Assembly (NCBI GenBank): GCA_021234155.1
Contig: JAJEKV010000057.1
Span: 8,646,108-8,710,107, forward strand
DNA length: 64,000 nt
From: Isoetes taiwanensis
Taxonomy: Eukaryota; Streptophyta; Lycopodiopsida; Isoetales; Isoetaceae
Reading direction: 5' to 3'
The notes below the pieces were generated by a model that was given only the letters and a program-made list of their open reading frames with translations, was not told where the DNA came from and searched no databases. The translations under genes and the position numbers were made by a program. Numbering within the stretch: position 1 is the first letter of the stretch; each line of letters opens with the position of its first letter. Below, piece by piece: positions 25,428 to 35,162 of this stretch.

Positions 25428-25490
25428 GATACGACGATCAGAGCAGTGATATGATGATCAGAGCAGTGATACGATGATCAGAGCAGTAGA
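25428..25490. repeat. 18-bp tandem repeat, ATGATCAGAGCAGTGATA
   Basis: Three to four copies with single-base variants (ACGACGATCAGAGCAGTGAT, ATGATGATCAGAGCAGTG, ACGATGATCAGAGCAGTA). Surrounding sequence (24940-26170) contains open frames on the minus strand (for example 26114-25719, 131 codons) that match no family I recognise. Confidence 0.75.
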
Positions 25491-26337
25491 TGTAAGTGCT
25501 TTTTTAGTTTTCCCCAAATAATATATTTCTGTAAGGGAATACCCTAACCCTAATGTAAACGGCGGCTCGTTCTCTTCCATTTTGCGACCGGAGCTCGCAT
25601 ACAGAGGTTTGTTGCAGATCAAGCAGGTAACAGCCTTCTCGCAGAAAAAAGATTGCGGTTTAATACTTCTTTCCAATTGAAACAGGGACATACCTCCAAG
25701 CAAATGCCTACTGGTGATTCAACCTGAGAAGTAACTCTTATGTATATCTGTAAAAGTAAGAATTCTTGTTATAGAGTTGAATCTTTCTTCATTTATCATG
25801 TAGTGGACCTTAGTTGTTGTGAAATAGACCGCATTGCAATCTACAAGCCGTTTCAAGCAGAGCCCGATTTTTGAAGTTGAATATGCATATACAGATTTGA
25901 TATCTTTTTCGTCAGTTTGAAGCTTTGGCTTATGATGAGGTATGATGTATTCAGAAGAAAATGCCTCCATCTTGGACCTGTGCGCTCGGTTTTTCTCTGT
26001 AGAAGTAAAGGAGATATCAAAGAGTTTGCTTGCAAAATCATCTCGGTGAGATACGCAGAACCGATCAAGAAAATGGAGATGAGGGTTTCGAGTGATACCA
26101 TTGGAGTGTATCACTCATTTAAAGGTGTTCACCAAAAAGTATTTATCATCTGATCATGTTCTTGTATTCACAATACATGTACAAAATTAACACCATTAAG
26201 TACATTCTCTCAAACCTTATAGTATTTTGCAAACCTTAATATACAGTATACAAAAACTTGTACATGCATACCCCACAAACGAGGATCGCTATGTACGGTC
26301 CAGATCTTAGAATAAAGGGCAAATATGCCCATCCGAC

Positions 26338-27260
26338 AGCTCTCGCTGCCCTACGTAACCCCCCGTGTGAATATGCACCCAAACCAAAGGGGGTTTAAGG
26401 GGGATTTTAATTTAAATGTGTTAAATGCAATGGTTTATGTTAATAATGTTAATGGTAGTTGTGTGAAGGCCTAAAAAATTTTTGGCCCCTTCGGGGCCTC
26501 AAACAAAAAACATTACATTATACTAATTATTAATGTTAATGGTAGTTATATTAAGAAAAAAAATTTGGGCCCGAGAAATGCAAACATAGGTAAACTTTGA
26601 AGAAAAACTAGCATACCCAAGTTTATGTCTGAGAAATTGGTAAACAAATACAATCCAGTATCACCATGTGAGATAATTTGCAATCATATATGACCGAAGA
26701 AGGTATGATGAAGTAAGCATATGAAGATAAGTTCGATGGTCATTGCAACTTGATATCCAAAGATAGCATTTTAAGGTACAACAACATTGTGTAACAGAAA
26801 TACATGCAAAGATAGCATTTTAAGGTACAACAACATTGTGTCAAACTTCTGATGTCCTTAGCAACCAGTGAAATGTTGGCTTTGTCATCTCAACAGAAAT
26901 GAACACCCTTTGGGAACCTGATTGTTAATGAAAAAATTAAGAACCAAATACTAGTTTGAACTGAACAAATTATAGAGAGTAGAGCTCACATGCATTCACT
27001 AGTGTCCTTGCACTTGCATGAAGGCAGCAAAGCCATGTTCCGTGAGAGACTGATCCTCAAATTTGGTCATGCTCCTCACCTTGCTGGCAATGAAGACCTC
27101 GAAAAGGAAATATGCAGGCCTTATCCATGGCTGTTTGGAAACTGATTCGATCTTCACAAACCCTATCTAGCAAACAAAACTGATTCGATCTTCTGCTCCG
27201 ATGATGCTTAATCTCTGCTTCTGTTCTGATGATGCTTCCGTTCCAATGATGCCCAAAAGT
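26338..27260. repeat. Segmental duplication, copy A
   Basis: Direct similarity to 28265-30190 in several collinear blocks: CTCTCGCTGCCCTACG onward, the hairpin below, TAGCATTTTAAGGTACAACA (twice in each copy), TTTGTCATCTCAACA, and GGCCTTATCCATGGCTGTTT. Copy B contains about 0.9 kb absent here (roughly 28870-29775). Confidence 0.8.
26484..26498. other. Strong GGCCCCTTCGGGGCC hairpin, copy A
   Basis: A perfect stem with a TTCG loop, preceded by AAAAAATTTTT and followed after CTC by AAACAAAAAAC. The same structure occurs in copy B at 28388-28402. In RNA this would be a very stable UUCG hairpin. A role is not shown. Confidence 0.7.
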
Positions 27261-27291
27261 AGTGCACATTGTGAAAGCAAGTTTACCTTTG

Positions 27292-27434
27292 AATCCCATG
27301 AAAAAGTTCCATTCTTAATTGAGATAGCTGCTGAATCATTTTCAAGTGGTGGATTAGGAAGTATTTCCTGTTCTTCTGCTAGAAGCAATCCTTCCAAACG
27401 TTTCAAGGATACATTTTGCATTCACAGCCTGACA
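27292..27434 (-). pseudogene. ABCC (MRP-type) transporter exon fragment
   Basis: The minus strand reads SMLTSICQAVNA in one frame, then VSLKRLEGLLLAEEQE, PNPPLENDSAAISIKNGTFSWDSK in the next, ending at a GTAAAC donor. This is the segment joining the first transmembrane domain to the first nucleotide-binding domain of plant ABCC proteins (the V/ISLKRLEEFL..EE and ISI.NGTFSWD motifs). The frameshift and the absence of Walker motifs or neighbouring exons show it is an isolated captured or decayed exon. It lies between the inverted repeats of the 26172-28245 element and is missing from duplicate copy B. Confidence 0.75.
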
Positions 27435-27917
27435 GATACTAGTCAGCATAGAGATAAGTAATAATACCTGGGTTATTAGTGATGGCAAATTAAAGAGGAT
27501 ACCGGAGCACTGCAAAAAGAGAAAGGGAGGAATATCAATGAAAATGAGCAGCTTGCTATTGTCTTTACAAGTATGATATGTAATATCCAGATGCCATATG
27601 GAGGGCCATCACTCATCTAGACCATGCTCTAAAATCTATCAATATTCATTAAGTTCAAGATCAATATGACGCCCATGCAGATATAATTAAGCACTCAATT
27701 CCTTAATCAACTAGCTAAATCATTTCCTCTGGCTGTTCATATATTCATGTAATAATGAAGTGCACACTCCTCACAAAAAGTAAAAAGGCTATAGCTGTTC
27801 ATATGCATGTGGTGATGAATTGCACAAACTGGCATAAACTTACAAAACTGAATAAGGAGCATATCTGTCAATTGATTGTGCTTACTTAATCGTGCTATGA
27901 TGATCTATTTACTTTCG

Positions 27918-28055
27918 GCTCCTCTCCCTTATCTTGTTTGGGTGGGGCTGAATCTGGCTTGCCAGGCTTGACAAAAATGCTGCCACCAGAGCCAATGGTT
28001 TCCCTGATCCCTTCCTCATAGCCTTTTATAAATTCTCTTAATGCATCTCTTTATT
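27918..28055 (-). pseudogene. Captured exon-like fragment, family not recognised
   Basis: The minus strand has an open stretch RDALREFIKGYEEGIRET followed by GSGGSIFVKPGKPDSAPP and KQDKGEEPK. The composition is protein-like, with helical and then Pro/Lys-rich character of a C-terminus. It sits just inside the right inverted-repeat arm. I do not recognise the source gene. Confidence 0.4.
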
Positions 28056-28264
28056 CACACGGGGGGAGACTCCGGGCATCGAGAGCTGTTGGATAGGTAT
28101 ATTCACCCTTTATTCCTTAATCTATACCGTACATAAAGTTCCTCGTTTGTGGGGTATGCATGTACAAAATTTGCTATACTGTATAACAAGATTTGCAAAA
28201 TACTATAAGATTTGAGGTAATATACTACATGGTGTTCATTTCGTACATGCGAAATATAATTTTA

Positions 28265-30190
28265 GGGGCTCTCGCTGCCCTACGTCTCCCCCGTGTGAAT
28301 AAGCACCCAAACCAAAGGGGGTTTAAGGGGGAATTTAATTTTGAAGTGTGTAATGTAATGGTTTTTGTGAAGGCCTAAAAAATTTTTGGCCCCTTCGGGG
28401 CCTCGAACAAAAAACATTACATTATACTAATTAATGTTAAATGCAAACATAGGTAAACTTTGAAGGCAACATAAGATGCCTTAGCCATTAGCCTAATATC
28501 TAAATATGGACCAAGAACTGTAAAGAAATAAAGAGAAAAATTTGTAAATCACCTTCACTTCATTCTTTTATAGTTAAGTTATTATAGATCATACTTTCGC
28601 CTTTGCCAACAAAAAAACTAGCATACCCAAGTTTATGTTTGAGAAATTGGTAAACAAATACAATCTAGTATCACCATGTGAGATAATTCAAGAATCATAT
28701 TTGACCGAGGAAGGTCCGATGAAGTAAGCATATGAAGATAATTTCGATGGTCATTGCAACTTGATATCCATTGCAACTTGATATTCAAAGATAGCATTTT
28801 AAGGTACAACAACATTGTGTAACAGAAATACATGCAAAGATAGCATTTTAAGGTACAACAACATTGTGTAAATGTAAATACACGCCCCAAGCCTTGATGC
28901 TCATAATATATGCTCCAAAATGGCAACGTGGTGTAGAGCAAGTAGATACAAGGAAAGAAAAAAATAAATTGATGCGCTGAGAATTTAAGCAGAAAAAACC
29001 CTTTGCATTAAACATAGGAAAACAATTACGCTTAAGGTTCACTAAGTTAAAAAAGGAAGAGCTTGCCTAGATGCCGCTTGCATAAGCGCATGAAACCGCT
29101 ACCATTGCACATCATTAAGTGTGAAAGAAGGAAAAATGTTGGCTAGAGTATATCGGAACTTGCAAATACAAACACCTTCAAGCTTTGGGCTTAAACCAGA
29201 AGCCCATAACGCATAACAACAAATTTCACTTAACTTAGTTTGCTCTTTGAATGCCCCTTTCATAGCTTCGGCACAGATTTTGGATTAAACATGAATGCCA
29301 TAGTCCCTCGAATCAACTCGGGCCTGCATATATAGCCCGGTCACTCTTTGGAATGATCCTTAGAAAATACATCTGCTCCATCCCCACAACGTACCGATGT
29401 GTTTGTTAAACTTCCGATGTCCTTAGCAACCGGTGGAATGTTAGGTGGATTTTGTAGGATCACATCTGAAACCGCCACTTGCAAAACCATTAACCTTAAA
29501 ATTTGATGGTGTTCTTCCCAGCTTTGACAAGACATGGACATGTTACTCCCAATCATGAACCCATCCGTCTTGAGTATCCACAACTTAAAAATTTTCGCCA
29601 AACATAGAGAAACGGCAAGAAACATCGACATGTGAAGAAGCGGGGCTTTCAATCCTTTTAATGTCTAAGCAAAGGATCAATTGCGAACATTTTTCCCTGT
29701 TAAGAATGATCCAAGAGCGAATCGCAAAGAAGATTTTCGTGCAAGCTCAATGCATGAAATCACCTCCACGTGAAACGGCTTTGTCATCTCAACAAAACGA
29801 ACACCCTTTGGGAACCTGATTGTTAATGGAAAAAGTAAGAACCAAATACTAGTTTTAACCGAATAAATTATAGAGAGTAGAGCTCACACGCATTCACTAG
29901 TCTCCTTGCATAAAGGCAAAGCAGAGCCATGTTTCGCGGAGAGACCCGATCCTCAAATTTGGTGAAGTTCGTCATGCTCCTCACCTTTGCGGGCAATGAA
30001 GACCTCGAAAAGGAAATATGCAGGCCTTATCCATGGCTGTTTCGAAACTGATTCGATCTTCACAAACCCTATCCAGCAAACAAAGCCGATTCGATCTTGA
30101 AATTTCCATGCTTCGTTCGATGATGCTTAATCTCCGCATTCGTTAGATGATGGTTCTGGTTCGATGATGCCCAAAACTACCGATTGCTCC
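28265..30190. repeat. Segmental duplication, copy B
   Basis: Collinear with 26338-27260 but longer, and more diverged towards its right end. It contains the second GGCCCCTTCGGGGCC hairpin (28388-28402). Open frames inside (for example 29652-29341 minus) match no family I know. Confidence 0.8.
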
Positions 30191-30230
30191 ACCTCGCATA
30201 ATTTGTGCCTTCACTAGCAAACCCTATCTA

Positions 30231-30290
30231 GCAAACCCTATTTCTAAATGGCTCGAGGGTTGCATGTGAAGGAGTTTAATAAGCTAATTG

Positions 30291-30325
<35 letters not shown>

Positions 30326-31250
30326 ATGGCCATGGGTCTAAACCATTGAACAAAAAACACTAAAATTAATGCAGGCGTATATGCACTCTAGATATACTAA
30401 TTAGTAGTTCCCATGTAATACGCTTTCGAAATCATATGAAAACCATAGGAAAAATAGTACAAAAATACAAAACCAACCCCTTGTTATTATGCTAGATATT
30501 GCTGCCCTGGCAAGGTAAATACGTTGCAAGGCTGGCTTGATATGCTCCGCTCTTGCTCGTGCTGCAATTGCTGTTTAATGGAGGAACATAGACAACATCA
30601 AGTATAAAATCTAACCATAGTGATCAGGCCATCAAAACTCAGAGATAGAAAATACCCAAATCCTCGGCAGCACTTCTTTCCCTTTTCTTATCTTCCTCTG
30701 CTTCTTTGTCTTTATCTGTTTTCTCGTAAATACTCCCAGTTCTCCAGCTGCGTATGTAAAGCTTTACCAGAACTAAGAACAGGAATCGGATAGCTACAAA
30801 GACCGATTATCTGCAGAATACCAAAACAGGCCGCCACGGATTATCTCTGACACAAAAGAAACACCCATTTCTGCAAGTTGAACATTTATTTTTTTCTGAT
30901 GCTTGCTCCAGCCTTCTTGTTTTCGATGCTTGCTCTAGCCTACCGAAGCACCACAGACAGTTCTCCACCTCTGCAGAATTTGTGCCTTCAGGTAGCAAAC
31001 CCTATTTCTAAATGGCTCGAGGGTTGCATGTGAAGGAGTGGAATAAGCTAATTGAAAAAAAAAAATACAACATGGCCCATGGATTTAAACCATTGAACAA
31101 AAAACACTAAAATTAATGCAGGCGTATATGCACTCTAGATATACTAATTAGTAGTTCCCATGCAATACGCTTTCGAAATCATATGAAAACCATAGGAAAA
31201 ATAGTACAAAAATACAAAACCAACCCCCTGTTATTATGCTAGATATTCTT
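30231..31250. repeat. Direct repeat pair of ~260 bp (30231-30499 and 30990-31250)
   Basis: Both copies start GCAAACCCTATTTCTAAATG and end TTATGCTAGATATT and are nearly identical, except that the first carries a run of about 40 A (30286-30324) where the second has about 11. The ~490 bp between them has no recognised gene. Terminal TG/CA and target duplications are not evident, so an LTR pair is possible but unproven. Confidence 0.8.
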
Positions 31251-33128
31251 TTTGCTCTTTCATCTAATTTATTGTTTTTTTAACATATCTAAGCTAATGT
31301 ATTTAACGTTTTGCATTGCATGCACAATGATGGAGGACAGAATATATATACAGAAAGAAAGCTTTTACGGTTCAACAAACTCTGATTACTGGTCTGGTTA
31401 CAATTATTATGGTTTCTTTTCATATCTTTTTTTTGTTCAAATTTCTCAATACGACGGCCTGGCTTTAAGCAACACATAGTATTTAAAAAAAATGAAGGTA
31501 TGAGTCACTTTGTTCATTGCCAATTATCTCCATTTACTTTGGGCAATTATAATTCCATTTTGTTGAGGTTATTTGGTTTATCCCATGCAAGAAGTCATTT
31601 CGAAGTTCAGATCTTATCTGCTGAGTTTTCAGTTTTGTAGATTGAATAGATTCCCTGCTTTAAAATTAATCACCAATTTTCAATGGTTTAAAGTGTACTT
31701 GCTTAATTTGATGATCAGATTATTCTTTCATTAAATCATTTGCCAGTTGATTCTTTGCTCATATTCTCTAAGTTTTCTTGAGTACGAATTGAGCATCCAC
31801 ACTTGAATATGTGAGTTGGGATGATCCATTTTTGCAGCACACTACATATTGTCTATAAGATAATTTGACTTTTGAGTGCTTATTTCCTTTTGCTTTCTAA
31901 TGGGTTCTGATTCTTTAAATCACATCTCATGACTCTAATTCATGTATTGTAACACAAATGGTCTACTTGTGGGTTCAACTCCCACATGTTCATTGAAGCC
32001 ACAAAAAAGTAAAGACAACTACTAAAGAAATTGGTAACGGTTGCCATAAGTAATCACCATTAGATATCATGTGTATTCGTATCGGTTAACTACTGGGGAT
32101 CATGTCAAAAAATCATATTAAGAAATTCAAACTAGTCTATTTATCACTTGATGGTATTGATGATTAATCACTATAGAACAACATAGCAACCATGCACTAT
32201 AAATTATCGTGTCGATATACACCTGAGGGTGTTGATGATTAATCACTATAGAATATCAGAGGGATTATGCACTCAAAATTACAATGTCAATGTACCAAGA
32301 AATATAGACGCGATCAAATATCATTCCTCTAAACTTGACATATTAACCAGTGCTACACACCATATACTTTAAGGCGTTATAGAGACCAACTACAATTATC
32401 ATGTTTCAATGCTATGTTAAAAAACAATATTTGTTTATTACATTCTAAAATCGTGTTCATGAACCATATTGTATAACTAGACATGGTTTGTAAACTTTTT
32501 GGCCCACAAAATTGTATTGATTTTTTAGTTTGATTTTCGCTACTAAACCATCACGTGGACTCATCTCAATTTTTGAACATATCTAGATTTAGTTCCATGC
32601 CCATATATCTTCATAAAATCCCTTACCTATGGTTTTTATTATTACTTAATAAAAACTCACTTCTTTAGCTTATAATTTAATTGTAAGCTCTTAAGAAGCA
32701 CATTGCAATCTTTCTTCCCTGATGACGAGTGACCGTCTATGCCCCATCTTTATGCTAGACTGTTCCCTAGCATGGGCTCCTCTCCCCGAGCTAAGAATAC
32801 AATGTTCTGAATGTCTTAAAGTATACTTCTTATTTACCAATTAGTGTAGCAATGATTTCAAACAGAACATGTTTAACGTGACATTCAAGATTACTTTCCT
32901 ACCTTCAGATTGAACTTCTCAGATAGATTCTTTCCTTTTGCCTGCTTTCCCACTTCTCCATTGGTGCCCCTTATGTCCTTGGTTAATTTCCATTTGTATT
33001 CTTTAATTAACTCTTAGTTTAGAAACAAAACCATCAACAAATGCAAACAACAATTAATCAATTTTAACCAAGCAATTATTAACGACGATTTCCAATTTGT
33101 CGCAGATGTCCAACAGAGGCAATTTGGC
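31251..33128. other. AT-rich interval with a two-copy ~78-bp repeat
   Basis: No gene recognised. GTTGATGATTAATCACTATAGAA-type sequence occurs twice, near 32155 and 32230, each followed by a variant of TATGCACT..AAATTA. The rest is AT-rich and featureless. Confidence 0.5.
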
Positions 33129-33284
33129 ATGCCCACAGATTCGATTCTTGCCCATCCTTCTCTCAAGCAATTTTGGCCATCTTGGTTCAAGAACGGCCTT
33201 CTAGACAGATTCCAACCTGATCCATCACGATTTAGGTGCAGATTCTTCCCTTTCAATCCTATTTTTCACAGACTTTTGCGGATT

Positions 33285-33850
33285 CAAACACTCCTTTTCC
33301 TTTTCCTTTTTCTTATGCCTTTTTATCTTCCCTTTCCCCCTCCCTTTTTCCCCCTTTCCCTTTCCCTTTTCTTTATGCCATTTTTTTCTCCTCTTTCCTT
33401 TCCATTTCTCTCTAACCTTTTTTCCTTCATTTTTTCGGTGCTCTTTTCTCTTTTTCTCTTTCTTCACCCTTTCCCTCTTCCCTTTTTTTCCGTGCTCTTT
33501 CCCCCTTTCCTTTTCCCCCTCCCTTTTTCTTTTTCCTTTCCCTTTCTCTTTTTCTATACGCTTTGTCCATCCCTTCTTCCCACCCTTTTCCCGTTTTCCC
33601 TTACCTTTTTCTCTTTTTTCCACCCTTTCCTTCTTCCCCTTTTCCCAGTGCCATTTTTCCCTTTCCTTTATCCCTCCCTTTTTCTATTCTTTTTTTTCAT
33701 TTTTCCATGTCATTTTTCCCTTCCTTTTCTCCCTTCATTTGCCCTTTTCCACTTCCCCTTTTTCCCTTCCCTTTTTTCTTTTTCTTTTTCCATTTTACCT
33801 ATGTCTTTCCTTCCCTTTCCTTTCTCCCTTTTTCCTTTCCCATTTCCCTT
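33285..33850. repeat. Long homopyrimidine/homopurine tract (CCCTTTTTC-like)
   Basis: About 560 bases are almost entirely C and T on the plus strand, in irregular CCCTTT/TTTTCC units. The resulting open frames (265 codons plus, 132 codons minus, of FPFSL or KEKGR composition) are low-complexity by-products and not genes. Confidence 0.9.
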
Positions 33851-33899
33851 AAGAGATCAAATCATGATCAGTCACGGTGGTGAGAAGTCGTGCAATAAA

Positions 33900-33991
33900 T
33901 CTCGGCCTTCATATTCAATAGGATAATCTCGGCCATTCAAATTAGGGCTTGATCCAAATCCAATACGGCATAATATTATAATATAAGAAGA
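33900..33991 (-). mobile_element. Helitron 5' terminus (minus strand)
   Basis: Read on the minus strand, the terminus is TCTTCTTATATTATAATAT followed by TATGCCGTATTGGATTTGGATC. It closely resembles the 5' end at 42920 and the TCxTATATTATAA start at 44712, with A before TC. A matching 3' terminus downstream was not found, so the element is unpaired here. Confidence 0.5.
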
Positions 33992-34374
33992 TACTGGTCT
34001 TTTGCCACATTTGTTAATTTTATTTTAGAAATATTCATCAAAACTTTTACATCTTTTAAGGCTAGAAGTGCCATTTACCTTCATTTTCAATGAATAGATG
34101 GTAAATGGACTTTTAGAGCTAGGAGACAAGTGTCCCGAGCAGTTAGCAACTGCCAGGATCTTGCCCTATTTGTAGCTTGGCCTTCACGTTCCTTGCATCA
34201 GCCCTGTTGTGCACATCTCCACACTGGAATTTTCCTGAGCTCCCCTCCCTCTCCCAAAAAAAAAAAACCCTCCCTCTTTTCTTTTTTCCCTTTGCTATTA
34301 CTTTACCGTCTTGTTCCAGTTTCCTACTTGAGTTTGTCAATATGACCTGCTGTGGTTATTACCAAATTGGTTGA

Positions 34375-34505
34375 TGTGGTGATGGAGCCTTGATGGCTTA
34401 TATCAATGACTCTCTTATGGTTTTATAGCCTTGGTGGCTTATTTATGGTTGGAAGCCTTGGTGGTTGTTTTATGGTCTTAAAGCCTTGGTGGCTTATGTT
34501 GGTAA
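34375..34505. repeat. Degenerate tandem repeat, GCCTTGGTGGCTTAT-like
   Basis: GCCTTGATGGCTTAT, GCCTTGGTGGCTTAT, GCCTTGGTGGTTGTT and GCCTTGGTGGCTTAT occur at about 30-34 base spacing, separated by TATGGTTTTA-like linkers. No coding role is evident. Confidence 0.65.
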
Positions 34506-34659
34506 CCTTTGGTGCCAATGGGCCCGGGGTCTTGTCTTACTTGTGTTATTCTTTTGCAGGATGAGTCAGTTGAGTTTGCGACGTTTGAATGGTGGAATTG
34601 CTGCTTGCCTTCAAGTTTCGGTATAGCCGGCAAGTCAAATTTGCCTGTGGCCTTCCTCT

Positions 34660-35125
34660 TCAACATATCTGTAAACCCAAAAAGGCCAGTAGGCATGAGG
34701 GTTCCTTTTCTTTTCTATTGTGTATAACATCCCTTAGAAAGTCAAGTCCCAAGGTACGCGTAACAGAAAGCTGCTCTCTCAAAGTTGGACATACATAAGC
34801 ATCTTTAGCTGCTTCCGACTTCCAATGACCATGAGCTTTGAAAAGACGATCAGGGATGTCGAAAGCTGCAGCAGTCGTAGCACCACCCCTCCTTCCAGAA
34901 TGAGTATCAAAGGCAGTGGGGTCTTCTCCGATAGCAAGCAAACAATGGCGGAACCATGCCCACAACATAGAGTATGAAATAGGGTTCCGACGCAAGGAAA
35001 AACTTCCTTTAGAAATTATGACGCTTCTGAACAAAGGACCCCCAGCAGGACCATCTACCTCTCTATATCTGGCAAGTGAAATAAGTTGTTATACTAGAGC
35101 TATAGGACAATATAATCCATTGCAG
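34660..35125 (-). pseudogene. Tyrosine recombinase, C-terminal catalytic half (interrupted gene)
   Basis: The minus strand carries CNGLYCPIALV up to the LINE junction, then GPLFRSVIISKG, followed by the classical tyrosine-recombinase C-terminus: THSGRRGGATTAAA (HxxR), LFKAHGHWKSEAAKDAY (H-W pair and nucleophile Tyr). The matching N-terminal half lies at 48264-48659. A stop just after CPIALV indicates decay. The family covers phage integrases, Cryptons, DIRS-type and related mobile-element recombinases. No reverse transcriptase of DIRS type was found beside it, so assignment below family level is not possible. A cellular XerC/D-like origin is unlikely in this setting. Confidence 0.8.
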
Positions 35126-35162
35126 ATCTTGTTAGGGTTGAGAGAGACGTAAGGAGAACAGA

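Larger units (their letters stand above)
26172..28245. mobile_element. Inverted-repeat element with captured gene fragments (Pack-type, class uncertain)
   Basis: About 200 bp at 26172-26375 is repeated in inverted orientation at about 28048-28245. Shared stretches include GTACATGCATACCCCACAAA, TTATAGTATTTTGCAAA and a CCCCCCGTGTGAATA block. Between the arms lie an ABCC transporter exon fragment and a second exon-like fragment, as in Pack-MULEs or other gene-capturing elements. No transposase and no clear target duplication were seen. Confidence 0.5.

Noticed and set aside
30231..31250. The 260-bp direct repeats as LTRs
   Set aside because: No TG/CA termini or target duplication; the copies differ mainly in an A run. 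Left as a plain repeat pair.
33129..33926. 265-codon plus-strand frame and 132-codon minus-strand frame
   Set aside because: Both lie on the homopyrimidine tract; composition is FPFSL or KEKGR only, with no domain.
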